Shown in pieces: positions 15,968-24,483 of a stretch of 41,290 nucleotides of DNA. Made by a program: the position numbers and the translations under genes. The DNA comes from [Scytonema hofmanni] UTEX 2349 (GTDB taxonomy: Bacteria; Cyanobacteriota; Cyanobacteriia; Cyanobacteriales; Nostocaceae): assembly GCF_000582685.1 (NCBI RefSeq), contig NZ_KK073769.1, positions 1,183,362-1,224,651 of the forward strand. Reading direction: 5' to 3'. How positions within the stretch are numbered: the stretch's first letter is position 1; every line of letters begins with the position of its first letter. The notes under the pieces were generated by a model. The model was not told the DNA's origin. It worked only from the letters and a program-made list of their open reading frames with translations, and did no database searches.

Positions 15968-17944
15968 TTACTTTGAATCTTTGAGAGACTTATGTTTTGA
16001 ACCATCAGGCATAATCGCACCTTCAATAAAAGCAGCACTCAGTTCAGAAATGCTCACTTTAGCACCTTTTAAATTTGCACCAGTTAAGTAAGTACCATCT
16101 AAGTTAGCACCATTCAAAGTAGCATTTTTTAAATTGACACCGCTCAGATTCGCATTACTCAAGTCAGCACAAATCAGGTTAGCACTACTGAGGTTGGCAC
16201 TACTGAGGTTAGCCTGATTGAACCGAGCAAAACTTAGCTTGGCATGACTGAGATTAGCACCAGAAAGTTTAGCTCCAGAGAGGTTAGCATTATCGAGGTT
16301 AGCGTTGCTCAGATTGGCATTAGTGAGATCGCTTTCGTTAAAATTGGCTGCACTCAGATTAGCTTTAGGGAGATTAATATCTACCAACTCTACACCTGAA
16401 GCATCTAAACCTCTAAGAGAAACATTATCTTCATTTAAATCTTGGAGTGCTAAAATTCTGGCATAGCTAACTTTTACACCGTGAGATGCATCAATGATAC
16501 TCCAAGCTTGGTAGTGAAATTGTTTTCTGCGATCGGGAGCTTCTTTAATTACTAGAACTAAGGCAACTACGAGACTAATAGTATCAGCAGCACCCAGAGT
16601 CTTTCCCAGCAGAGAATTTTCATCAATGCTGACAAAAAATATTGTGAATATGATGGCTGAAACAGTAGCGACTACCCATGCTGGTAATATCCAGAAAGTA
16701 TCGATCGCTTTACCCGGAATTTCTGTGACGATTTTAAACCAACGCTGTTCTAATAATTTTGGCTGAAATTCCTGATATTTTTCGGTAATTTTCGCTATGA
16801 TTTTTTCCAGAATTTGTTTGATAATTTCAATCCACTGTCCAACTGATAATTTGGGTGGAAATTCCTGATATTTTGCGGTGATTTTCGCTATGATTTGGGG
16901 GAGATTTTCACCATTCCACTGAATCGATATTAAAGGCTTTTTCTGTTGCTCTACTTCCGGCTTAAATGGCTTAGATTCCTTTAATTCTTTTGGCTTTTGT
17001 TCGCTTGCTGCTTTTTCATGTGAGATAACTTTTGATGGGGATTCTGCACTAGCACCTTTTAACATCAAAGCGGTAATCGCTGTGTAAGCATCTTTCCACG
17101 CTTTGCTTACTTGAGGTGTCCAATCTTGTTGGAGATACTGCTCAAAAGTGATTAGCAGTGCTTCTCCAACTGGGCGGTAATTTTTGGCAGTTGCTCCATA
17201 TCCGATGTGTCTGGCTCCTAGTGCGTTGAGAACAGACTCTAAAGCCTCTGGATTGCGGAGATTTTCTACTACTAAAACCAGAGAATTAAGCAGCTTTTTC
17301 TGTTGGTTTCCCATATCAGTTGTGGCAAACAATGGTTTAACTTCTGGGTAAATTGTAAACAGGTGTTCGTAAAAACTAGCGGCAAATTCATCGGCACGGG
17401 GTTTAATTTTCTCGAAACTGCTTTCGAGTAACTCTACGGGTAATGAAGACTGTTTTTCTGGGACTGATTCTGTTTGTGTTTGTGTGGCTGGTGCAGCAGT
17501 TATTTGTTTCTCTAATTGAGCTTCTTTTGGTGCGGATTGTGCACCAGCACCTTTTAACATCAAAGCGGTAATCGCTCTGTAAGCATCTACCCACGCTTGC
17601 TTTACTTCGGGTGTCCAATCTTCTTGGAGATACTGCTCAAAAGACATCAGCAGTGCTTCTCCAACTGGACGGTAATTTTTGGCAGTTGCTCCATATCCGA
17701 TGTGTCTGGCTCCTAAAGCGTTGAGAACAGGCTCTAAAGCCTCCGGATTGCGGAGATTTTCTACTACTAAAACCAGAGCATTAAGGAGCTTTTTCTGTTG
17801 CTTTGCCATATCAGTTGTGGCAAACAGCGGTTTCATCTCTGGGTGTCTTGTAAATAGGTGTTCGTAAAAACTAGCGGCAAATTCATCGGCACGAGGTTTA
17901 ATTTTCTCGAAACTTTGCTCTAAAAGTTCAATATTTAAAGACAT
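15968..17944 (-). CDS. Tandem-globin, membrane, pentapeptide-repeat protein
   Basis: A 658-residue protein. Two near-identical bacterial-haemoglobin-type globins (about 1-132 and 168-297) each keep the B10 Tyr (27, 192), E7 Gln (49, 214) and proximal His (81, 246) found in Vitreoscilla haemoglobin and flavohaemoglobins. A charged linker follows, with a doubled 31-residue motif (IIAKITAKYQEF, IIAKITEKYQEF, 351-391). Two membrane helices come next (about 418-438, 452-467), then a pentapeptide-repeat beta-helix (about 505-645, A(D/N)LxxA). The Tyr/Gln pocket fits O2 binding and NO dioxygenation or sensing, but there is no reductase domain. The role as an NO/O2 sensor is inference, aided by the NOS gene 6.5 kb upstream on the same strand. 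It starts 34 bases after the small protein's stop. Confidence 0.85.
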   Translation of the reverse strand: MSLNIELLEQSFEKIKPRADEFAASFYEHLFTRHPEMKPLFATTDMAKQQKKLLNALVLVVENLRNPEALEPVLNALGARHIGYGATAKNYRPVGEALLMSFEQYLQEDWTPEVKQAWVDAYRAITALMLKGAGAQSAPKEAQLEKQITAAPATQTQTESVPEKQSSLPVELLESSFEKIKPRADEFAASFYEHLFTIYPEVKPLFATTDMGNQQKKLLNSLVLVVENLRNPEALESVLNALGARHIGYGATAKNYRPVGEALLITFEQYLQQDWTPQVSKAWKDAYTAITALMLKGASAESPSKVISHEKAASEQKPKELKESKPFKPEVEQQKKPLISIQWNGENLPQIIAKITAKYQEFPPKLSVGQWIEIIKQILEKIIAKITEKYQEFQPKLLEQRWFKIVTEIPGKAIDTFWILPAWVVATVSAIIFTIFFVSIDENSLLGKTLGAADTISLVVALVLVIKEAPDRRKQFHYQAWSIIDASHGVKVSYARILALQDLNEDNVSLRGLDASGVELVDINLPKANLSAANFNESDLTNANLSNANLDNANLSGAKLSGANLSHAKLSFARFNQANLSSANLSSANLICADLSNANLSGVNLKNATLNGANLDGTYLTGANLKGAKVSISELSAAFIEGAIMPDGSKHKSLKDSK

Positions 17945-17978
17945 ATTTTACCCTTTGTGCTTCAGCGAAGCTTTTATA

Positions 17979-18296
17979 TTATAAATTCAAAGAATTTAAT
18001 TCTTCCTCTATCTTAGCCATAAATTCTGCTGCATCTTTTATGCCCATCTCTCCCAAAGCTTTCCACTCGTCACTACTGTAATCTAAATCTAGTCCCATCA
18101 CCTCTTGAGTCCAATAAGGCAGATTTGATGGGTTTTCCATTAGTTCACAGGTTATCTTCAAGATTTCTGTTCCTGAAGTATTAGCTCTTACCTTTGTCGC
18201 CAAACAAAAGGAGAGCAATTTAGCTAAATTGCTTTCCGGTGAAATCGATATCAGAAAAGCCATATTTTGTGCCAGTACGAACTTATCTAACTTCAT
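17979..18296 (-). CDS. Small helical protein, unknown function
   Basis: A 105-residue protein beginning MKLDKFVLAQNMAFLISISP, with an acidic C-terminus (DEWKALGEMGIKDAAEFMAKIEEE). No known motif is recognised. It looks soluble and mainly helical; the N-terminal hydrophobic stretch is too short for a clear membrane helix. It ends 34 bases before the tandem-globin gene on the same strand, so the two are probably co-transcribed and may work together. Confidence 0.7.
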   Translation of the reverse strand: MKLDKFVLAQNMAFLISISPESNLAKLLSFCLATKVRANTSGTEILKITCELMENPSNLPYWTQEVMGLDLDYSSDEWKALGEMGIKDAAEFMAKIEEELNSLNL

Positions 18297-18461
18297 TAGT
18301 ATCTTTTCCTCACAAGTTCTTTATTAGTTGACCGAACAATACTTTCGATGTTACGCAGATTTCAATGTTTTTGAAATTTATTTTTTTTAATATGGGGTTC
18401 TCCTTTCTCCTCTTCCTTAATTTGATATTACAGCAGATTGGGTTGTTATTAAATACACGTA

Positions 18462-18484
18462 GAGACGTTCCGGCGGAACGTCTC
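18462..18484. repeat. 23-bp palindrome, AGACG arm family
   Basis: GAGACGTTCCG-G-CGGAACGTCTC, a perfect palindrome with the TTCCG core, in the gap between the MscS gene end and the small-protein gene. Confidence 0.85.
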
Positions 18485-18535
18485 AGAGCGGGTTTTGGTT
18501 TTTACGCATGTACCTCCTCTGAAATTTGCTGTACT

Positions 18536-20050
18536 TCACTTCCAATTCCTAATAGGCAATTCAACCTCAGGATTGGACGAAACATCTGCTTGTTGAGCCA
18601 TACTTACAGCTTTGCTTCGCGCTTCTATAATTTGACCGATCTCACGTCCCAAACTTGGTTGGCGTTCAATCATCGTATTTACAGCATCTGAGTAGATAAC
18701 AAGAACTTGCAAATCTTCAACTGCGGCAATTGATACTGGACTCGGTTCCCCAGTAAATAGTGCCATCTCGCCAAAAAACTCACCACGCAAGATAGTCATT
18801 ACCTCCAACTCAGTACCAAACTCGTTTGTGACGGTGACTAGAACCTGACCCGCAATGATAATATACAAAGCATTACCAGGCTCGCCCTGGCGGATGACTT
18901 TCTCCCCAGCACCGAACTGCTGTAAAATAGTTCCCTTCGCTAAATCATCCAAATTTTTATGCTCACGAGCTAAAGGCATAAATCCGGGAATTGAGTGCAG
19001 GCTTTGGGCTAATTTACTCGAAGCGCTATCTGTCTTATCAGCAGTTTCCACAGCATACTCGTATCGGTAGCGATATAGCGTCAGGTTGTTTCGCTGGGCT
19101 GCGTACCAGATTCGCGTCATAAATCTATCAAGTATCTGCTCCACATCCTCAAAGTTTTCGATAAAAAACTCCACCTCATAAATAATTGCAGTCTCATCAT
19201 AGGATGTGGTTTTGCTCTCTGGTTCGGGTTTGGCTAATATCCCCTGTGTAGCCAGAGCTGTACTTGTTAGTACCTGCTTAACGAGGTTAGGGGGGCTATC
19301 GTAGGAAAAGCCAATATTGATGCGTTGGTTATAAATGCGTTCTGGTTGGCTGTAATTATGGATTATTCCTTTGCCAATGAACTGATGAGGAACGATAATC
19401 ACCTGGCGCTGGAGATTTAGCAGGCGAACCGATCGCCAATTAATATCAATTACTTGCCCTTCGATCGCCTTGTCTTCGCCTTCGCTATTGCCAACGCGCA
19501 ACCAATCACCCACGCTGAAAGGGCGTTCCAGAAGCAGCGCAATCCCAGACATGATGCTACCCAATGTATCCTGAAGCGCCAAACCGATGACAATCGAGCT
19601 AACACCTAATCCGGTAGCAAGACCCGCCAAATCTGCACCCCACACCGCCGCCAACACGATCGCGCTGCCCACAAGCACCAAAAACAACCTGGCAAGGTCG
19701 ATCAGCAGTTTCGGCATCCTTGCCCGCCATGTATTTGCCTCCGCTTTTTCAAACAAAATCACATTAAACAGCGAGAAAGAGGCGTAGATAACAGATATCC
19801 AGAAAAGGGTTTCGACGACCTTGGCAAAATTCCCGTGAACGTCAAGCTTCCAGACATTCCTGATTAAAAGCATCAGGATTAAGACGGGCAGGACAAGGTT
19901 TTTTACAACCTGCAGGGTAGCCGCCATCGGTCTACCGCGCCTTTGTAGATGATAAATAACCTCTCCTAGTAAAACTACCACGAGTGGGAACCCTAATCCG
20001 ACAATTAACGCCCAAATATGCCAGTCCCTTGAAAAGCTTAAATTACTCAT
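18536..20050 (-). CDS. MscS-type channel with cyclic-nucleotide-binding domain
   Basis: A 504-residue inner-membrane protein from ATG 20050. This start overlaps the cyclase stop by 6 bases (ATGAGTAA) and is preferred over ATG 20071. Several membrane helices (to about residue 180) lead to the MscS pore and beta domain: GLATGLGVSSIVIGLALQDT, LGSIMSGIALLLERPFSVGD, then NLQRQVIIVPHQFIG. A Crp-type cNMP-binding fold follows (about 370-480: GEKVIRQGEPGNALYIIIAG, GEFFGEMALFTGEPSPVSIA). The phosphate-binding Arg expected after GEP is Ser437 here, so canonical cAMP binding is uncertain. This architecture is known as bacterial cyclic-nucleotide-gated (bCNG) channels of the MscS superfamily. Coupling to the cyclase gene suggests local cAMP control. 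Confidence 0.9.
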   Translation of the reverse strand: MSNLSFSRDWHIWALIVGLGFPLVVVLLGEVIYHLQRRGRPMAATLQVVKNLVLPVLILMLLIRNVWKLDVHGNFAKVVETLFWISVIYASFSLFNVILFEKAEANTWRARMPKLLIDLARLFLVLVGSAIVLAAVWGADLAGLATGLGVSSIVIGLALQDTLGSIMSGIALLLERPFSVGDWLRVGNSEGEDKAIEGQVIDINWRSVRLLNLQRQVIIVPHQFIGKGIIHNYSQPERIYNQRINIGFSYDSPPNLVKQVLTSTALATQGILAKPEPESKTTSYDETAIIYEVEFFIENFEDVEQILDRFMTRIWYAAQRNNLTLYRYRYEYAVETADKTDSASSKLAQSLHSIPGFMPLAREHKNLDDLAKGTILQQFGAGEKVIRQGEPGNALYIIIAGQVLVTVTNEFGTELEVMTILRGEFFGEMALFTGEPSPVSIAAVEDLQVLVIYSDAVNTMIERQPSLGREIGQIIEARSKAVSMAQQADVSSNPEVELPIRNWK

Positions 20051-22190
20051 AAACTGCTTCCTCTGGAACACTTACTGTCAGGTGAGAACTTTTGAGTTGC
20101 CAAGCCACTAGCTTTTCTTTTCCAGGTTGTTGAATTTCACCAATCTGCTCAAAATCGTAGAGATCGTGCAGGCGATCGCAGACATTTTGAGACACGAAGA
20201 TTGCTCCTGGTGGGCAAGCCGACTTCAACCGATTGGCAATATTTACAGTATTGCCCCAAACGTCGTAGAGCAATTTACTTTTGCCAATGACACCGGCAAC
20301 GACATCTCCTGAATTGATGCCGATTTCCATCTCTAAATGCAAGCCTTTTTCATAATTAAATCGGCGGAGAAATGCCAGCATTTCTAAAGCAAAATCTACC
20401 GTGCGTTTGTCATGATCCAGACGCGGCACACTCAGCCCGCATACAGCCATATAACCGTCACCAATGGTTTTAATCTTCTCCAAACCGTATTTATCTGTCA
20501 TTTCATCGAAGGCTGTTACCAATTCATTCAGCATACTAACAACCTCTTGAGGGGACATTGATTTCGTTAGCTTGGTGAATTGGTCGATGTCGGAAAACAA
20601 GACTGAGACATTAGAAATCTGATCGGCAATTTCTTGATCGCCCTGTTTGAGGCGTTTGGCTACTGCGGGACTAAATATATTTAAGACTAATGCTTCATTT
20701 TCCCGATTTTTCTGTTCTATTACTTGAGTTTCGGCACGAAGACTGTCTATCGTTTGGTTAAATGACTTAGCTAAATCTCCAAATTCATCTTGCGAACCCG
20801 ATTTGACAACCGCATCAAATTCCCCCGCTCCCACCTTGCGAGCGCTTTTGATTAAAGTATTGATGGGTTTGACAAAGATTGCGGTCAGCCACATAGCAAC
20901 AAGGGTGATTACCGCGATAATTACAGTAGCCCCAATCAAAACTGTTTTTTCAAACGAGTGAATTGGAGCATAAGCTTCAGAAACATCCATCTCTGCCAAG
21001 ATAACCCACCTCAACCCATCAATATCTAGTGGAGCATAAGAACTCAAAACTGGAATATCACGATAATCGTTGATAATCTGCGTTCCCTGTTTCCCAAACA
21101 ACGCTTCCTTCACTGCTTTTGTTTGCACTTCCTGTAGGAGGATTGTAGTATTGAACTCTTTAATTTTCTTGATGGTCTTTTCATCAGTACCGATAGAGGC
21201 TAGAGTTTTTAGATGACCTTTTGGATCTTCAATCTGGAAACGAGACGCAGAGCGCATTAGATAATCTGACCCGACCAGATAAGTTTCTCCTGAATCGCCC
21301 AGACCATTTTGTTTCCAATTTTTGTTGCCAGTCATCACATTGTTAATTTTGTCAACGGGAAGCTGGAACGCCAAAACACCAATGAATTGGGAGCCGTTAA
21401 AGATGGGGGACGCGATAAAAGCCGCAGGGGCATTGTAGGAGGGGCTGTAGGGTTTAAAATCTACTATTTTCACATACCCAGTTCCCTTTGCTTGTCGTGC
21501 GGCGGCGATCGCTTCTGCTAGGTTACTCTCTTTGTAGGGACCGTTGGTAAAGTTTGTGGTAAAATCGGTTTCTTTAAAAACTGTGTAGACAATGGTTCCT
21601 TCGGGATCGATTAAAAACATATCGTAGTAACCATATTTTTCAACTATATTGCGAAAAATCGGGTGGTAGCGGGCGTGAACGCGGCTGTAAGCGCTGCCAT
21701 CGCCAGGGTTGTCAAGGAGAAGTTTCTTACCAACGGGGTTGGGGTTAGCGGCGGTGTAGTGGTATTGTAGGTAACGGGCAGCAGTTGTTTTTGGCGTGTA
21801 AGATGCGAGAACGGGCGAACCCTCGTTAGTTCGCGCCAGTCTAGTTAGAAATTCTGTCCTGTAGTAGGTATCAATTTTTTTGTCAAAATTCGCTGGTATT
21901 GTTGATTTTTCCAATTCGCGGTAAGCTGTCTTAAACTCCTGCATGGCAGCGACGACTGTCAGTTCTTCGCTTAAAGTCTGGTTATGGTTGTTAAGGGTTT
22001 CAAAATAATCTTGGATTTGATAAGTTTTGGCAGCCCGGAGGCTGGTTAATTGGTTGAAGACTTTTTCCGTCAGAATAGATTTACCAGCACTAGAGCATAT
22101 ATAGGTGCTTGCGAGCATAGCGCAAACGCTGACTACCAGCAACATGACTATGAGTTTTGTTTTTATACTTAATTGGTTAAATAATTGCAT
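20043..22190 (-). CDS. Membrane adenylate cyclase (dCache-HAMP-class III)
   Basis: A 715-residue receptor cyclase. Membrane helix 1 (about 12-32); a large periplasmic double-Cache sensor (about 35-405); helix 2 (417-440); HAMP (about 441-492, KPINTLIKSARKVGAGEFD); a signalling helix; and a class III cyclase domain (about 525-695). Catalytic residues are complete: metal Asp534 (LFSDIDQF) and Asp578 (TIGDGYMA), adenine-specifying Lys574 and Asp643 (YDVWGNTVN), and transition-state Asn650 and Arg654. The Lys/Asp pair predicts cAMP rather than cGMP. The ligand is unknown; dCache domains often bind small molecules such as amino acids. Its end overlaps the start of the cNMP-fold channel gene. Confidence 0.94.
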   Translation of the reverse strand: MQLFNQLSIKTKLIVMLLVVSVCAMLASTYICSSAGKSILTEKVFNQLTSLRAAKTYQIQDYFETLNNHNQTLSEELTVVAAMQEFKTAYRELEKSTIPANFDKKIDTYYRTEFLTRLARTNEGSPVLASYTPKTTAARYLQYHYTAANPNPVGKKLLLDNPGDGSAYSRVHARYHPIFRNIVEKYGYYDMFLIDPEGTIVYTVFKETDFTTNFTNGPYKESNLAEAIAAARQAKGTGYVKIVDFKPYSPSYNAPAAFIASPIFNGSQFIGVLAFQLPVDKINNVMTGNKNWKQNGLGDSGETYLVGSDYLMRSASRFQIEDPKGHLKTLASIGTDEKTIKKIKEFNTTILLQEVQTKAVKEALFGKQGTQIINDYRDIPVLSSYAPLDIDGLRWVILAEMDVSEAYAPIHSFEKTVLIGATVIIAVITLVAMWLTAIFVKPINTLIKSARKVGAGEFDAVVKSGSQDEFGDLAKSFNQTIDSLRAETQVIEQKNRENEALVLNIFSPAVAKRLKQGDQEIADQISNVSVLFSDIDQFTKLTKSMSPQEVVSMLNELVTAFDEMTDKYGLEKIKTIGDGYMAVCGLSVPRLDHDKRTVDFALEMLAFLRRFNYEKGLHLEMEIGINSGDVVAGVIGKSKLLYDVWGNTVNIANRLKSACPPGAIFVSQNVCDRLHDLYDFEQIGEIQQPGKEKLVAWQLKSSHLTVSVPEEAVYE

Positions 22191-22553
22191 GTAAATTTTC
22201 TTGATATTTTTTGCCTTATTTCTGGATTTTAGACATTTCCATAAATTGCACTTTAACCCCCAATACGGTTCGGATAAGATTTTTTGATGAAAATTCTAGA
22301 TCACAAAGACGCGATAAATCGCCGTCTTTACAATAAGAAGCCCTTTGTAGAGACGGCGATTTATCGCGTCTCCTGCCCTAACCGAACCGTATTGCCTTAA
22401 CCCCCATACTATAAGGTATCCGTTCAGGGGGCGATCGCGTCTTTAGGTGAAAAATCACCTTGAAGAAGATCGGTAATATTCACTAAAAGCTTCTGCATAG
22501 GGACGAGTCTGGAAAATTCCGGCAATATAATATAAGCGCGATCGCCTAAAAAG
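22191..22553. other. Gap holding a nested inverted-repeat insertion
   Basis: 363 bases between the GAF gene and the cyclase gene (same strand). Most of it is the MITE-like element 22262-22396. A HIP1 site lies near 22431. No gene is seen. Confidence 0.7.
22262..22396. mobile_element. MITE-like element with nested palindromes and 9-bp direct repeat
   Basis: Outer arms AATACGGTTCGG (22262-22273) and CCGAACCGTATT (22383-22394) are inverted. Inside, two inverted copies of an AGACGCGATAAATCGCCGTCT-type palindrome (22305-22331 and 22347-22373) can pair with each other over about 27 bases. TTAACCCCC lies directly at both edges (22253-22261 and 22397-22405), which looks like a target-site duplication. 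Confidence 0.75.
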
Positions 22554-23084
22554 TTAATGCTCATCTTCATTCCTCAACGTAGTACCTGCACCACACTTTG
22601 CATACTGCCTAACGATCACTTCGGTTGCTGCGATTATTTCCATATCTTGCTCCCAAACTTCAGACATGAAAAAGACAACGATAGCTAGGATATTTCTCTC
22701 TACTATAGGTATCCCAAATCCAGCTTTAGCTCCAAAAGCTTTAGCAATTTGATTACGTAAAAAATAGGATTCGGATTGAGCAGAGACATCGGCAATCCAC
22801 TCCGAAGTTTGAGTTTCCCAAACTCGTCCAGGCAATCCTTCACCTAATCGCAACATAAAGCTTTCACTACAATACCAGAACTGCGCCCAGGCAACTTGGC
22901 GATTGTCCTTCACCCGTGAACTAACGTACCAAGCTGGATTTAGTTCCAAAATTGTGTCTGTTTTAGGAAGCCATACTTCACCATACTCCCACTGTGTTTC
23001 TTCACAAACTTGTTTGAGCAAACTTGTGAATATGGCAGAGATTGTTGATGTTTCAGTAGTCGTTATATCAATTGATTCAGTCAT
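22554..23084 (-). CDS. GAF-domain protein
   Basis: A 176-residue protein, essentially one GAF domain. Typical cyanobacterial GAF text is present: KQVCEETQWEYGEVWLP, GEGLPGRVWETQTSEWI, AKAFGAKAGFGIPI, then VVFFMSEVWEQD. GAF domains bind small ligands (cyclic nucleotides, bilins, haem or iron sites); the ligand here cannot be read. There is no bilin-type Cys in a clear CBCR context. The start is ATG 23084 (MTESIDITTT); the frame upstream of it (to 23165) is open but has a non-domain, hydrophobic sequence. It lies between the bestrophin and adenylate cyclase genes on the same strand and may feed the same signalling path (inference). Confidence 0.82.
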   Translation of the reverse strand: MTESIDITTTETSTISAIFTSLLKQVCEETQWEYGEVWLPKTDTILELNPAWYVSSRVKDNRQVAWAQFWYCSESFMLRLGEGLPGRVWETQTSEWIADVSAQSESYFLRNQIAKAFGAKAGFGIPIVERNILAIVVFFMSEVWEQDMEIIAATEVIVRQYAKCGAGTTLRNEDEH

Positions 23085-23189
23085 ATAATTATGGTTTAAT
23101 AAAGGCAGCGATGCTGGAGAATTAATAGAAAAGATTGCTAGTACAAGTCGGCGTAAATAAACCAACCATTCTCAATCGCTAAAAAGCTT

Positions 23190-23314
23190 ATACCAAATTA
23201 AGATGAAGCTGCATAGAATCTGATTTCTAGAATAATTGACCGCAGATAAACGCAGATAAACGCAGATAAATACAGATGATTATTATTCTGTGCAGCCTCA
23301 CATAAAATTGGTAT
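23190..23314. mobile_element. 125-bp MITE-like element with 10-bp tandem repeat
   Basis: ATACCAAATTAAGATGAAGCTGCATA at the left is imperfectly inverted as TGTGCAGCCTCACATAAAATTGGTAT at the right, both trimmed here to their visible ends. The centre holds three exact copies of CGCAGATAAA (23241-23270). The type is common between Nostocales genes. Non-coding. Confidence 0.65.
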
Positions 23315-23390
23315 TACTCCATATCACTTTTGACTTTTGACTTCCGCAAAGCGGTACTAGCTTATATGGGAATTGGGTAAAGCTGTGATG

Positions 23391-24284
23391 CTACACGATC
23401 GCATTGTCATCACCAGCAATTAACTCCTCAATATCGTTATGTAGTTTGCGACAAAGATTATCTAAAGGAATGTCATTGGCATCATAACCAAATGGATTTT
23501 CAATCTCTAAGCCAATGGCTTCAATACCAAACAACACAAAAGCGACAACACCAACAACTGCGACTGTCCACCAATGTAAATCTTTCACCATTTGAAAAGG
23601 CAAGGCAAAACAATACAAAATCAATAAATGTCGTAAATGTATTGAATAAGCTCTAGGCATTGGTGCATTGAGAATGCGTTCGCAGCGCGATAAACATTCA
23701 ACTAATTGGTCGAGTAAACGGTTGAGGGCGGCAAATTGAATACTATCTATGTATTGCTGCCTGTATTGTTGAGCTAAATATACCCCAATCAATTGGGTGA
23801 TTTTTAGTGGCATATTGCTGACGTTTTTCAATTGCAAACAATGTTCTGGAGCTAAAAGAGATTTCAGGCGATCGTCTACTCCTTCTCGCCGCAAATGTTG
23901 TGTCATGGCAACAAAAAATGCTGCTATTAACCGCAGATGATAAGCTTTCTTTTCTTGATCTTCAATACTTTTAACGATGATATTCATCCATATTTGCCGA
24001 GATAAATTACGACCTGTAAATATTGTCATCCCAGCAATCTGCCAACCTTCCCAAAATCTTTCATAGGCAGTATTCGTGCGGAAAACTAACAGCAAGCCCA
24101 GTACAATCCCCGGAATCAAACCTGCTAAACTAGGCTGACTTAATCCTCTGTATCCTCCTTTTTCATAGATCACCGTGATGATCGTTGCTACGATCATAGT
24201 TACTGCCACCTGATACTTAATATCCCAAATAACAGAACCTCTGAAACTCAGGACTAATTTAAACCAATTCTTGTCATAGCTCAT
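23391..24284 (-). CDS. Bestrophin-family anion channel
   Basis: A 297-residue membrane protein of the bestrophin/UPF0187 family. The signature is LGLLLVFRTNTAYERFWEG (about 62-80), preceded by a hydrophobic segment (VAVTMIVATIITVIYEKGG) and followed later by helices near LLILYCFALPFQMVKDLHWW, then VAVVGVVAFVLFGIEAIG. The C-terminal cytoplasmic part has ENPFGYDANDIPLDNLC, a conserved family end. Bacterial bestrophins form pentameric channels; animal ones are Ca2+-activated chloride channels, and cyanobacterial or thylakoid members are linked to ion homeostasis. It lies 199 bases after the NOS stop on the same strand. Confidence 0.93.
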   Translation of the reverse strand: MSYDKNWFKLVLSFRGSVIWDIKYQVAVTMIVATIITVIYEKGGYRGLSQPSLAGLIPGIVLGLLLVFRTNTAYERFWEGWQIAGMTIFTGRNLSRQIWMNIIVKSIEDQEKKAYHLRLIAAFFVAMTQHLRREGVDDRLKSLLAPEHCLQLKNVSNMPLKITQLIGVYLAQQYRQQYIDSIQFAALNRLLDQLVECLSRCERILNAPMPRAYSIHLRHLLILYCFALPFQMVKDLHWWTVAVVGVVAFVLFGIEAIGLEIENPFGYDANDIPLDNLCRKLHNDIEELIAGDDNAIV

Positions 24285-24316
24285 AACTTTGCACTTATAC
24301 CAAAAATATTTAGGAC

Positions 24317-24480
24317 TTATATCATGTCCGTTTGATTACTTACTAAACCCCAAGAACCCCACCCCGCCAAAGCTACGCTTTGTCTCCCCTCCCCGCAAGC
24401 GAGGAGGGGCTGATCGGGGTGCGATCGCAATCCCCATTCAATTTCTTCCCCTTTCCCCTTCTTCATGAACCCCTTTTGCC
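24317..24480. repeat. Intergenic repeat block downstream of nos
   Basis: Contains GACTTATATCATGTCCGTTT, whose reverse complement resembles stretches at 8475-8492 and 31178-31192, and a GC-rich hairpin (CCCCTCCCCGCAAGCGAGGAGGGG-like, 24388-24409 region) typical of iterated cyanobacterial spacer DNA. No gene. Confidence 0.5.
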
Positions 24481-24483
24481 TGC

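Noticed and set aside
18462..18484. Palindrome as the terminator of the small-protein gene or the channel gene
   Set aside because: It lies downstream of no stop in the right orientation with a T-run; it belongs to the dispersed palindrome family.
20051..20071. Longer start for the cNMP-domain MscS channel
   Set aside because: The seven extra residues (MFQRKQF) lie fully inside the cyclase coding end; ATG 20050 gives the typical short stop/start overlap.
22554..23084. GAF protein as a phytochrome-like bilin sensor
   Set aside because: No bilin-binding Cys in a CH/CBCR motif context and no attached histidine kinase or cyclase domain.
23085..23165. Longer start for the GAF protein
   Set aside because: The extra 27 residues are hydrophobic and outside the GAF fold; ATG 23084 gives a normal start.
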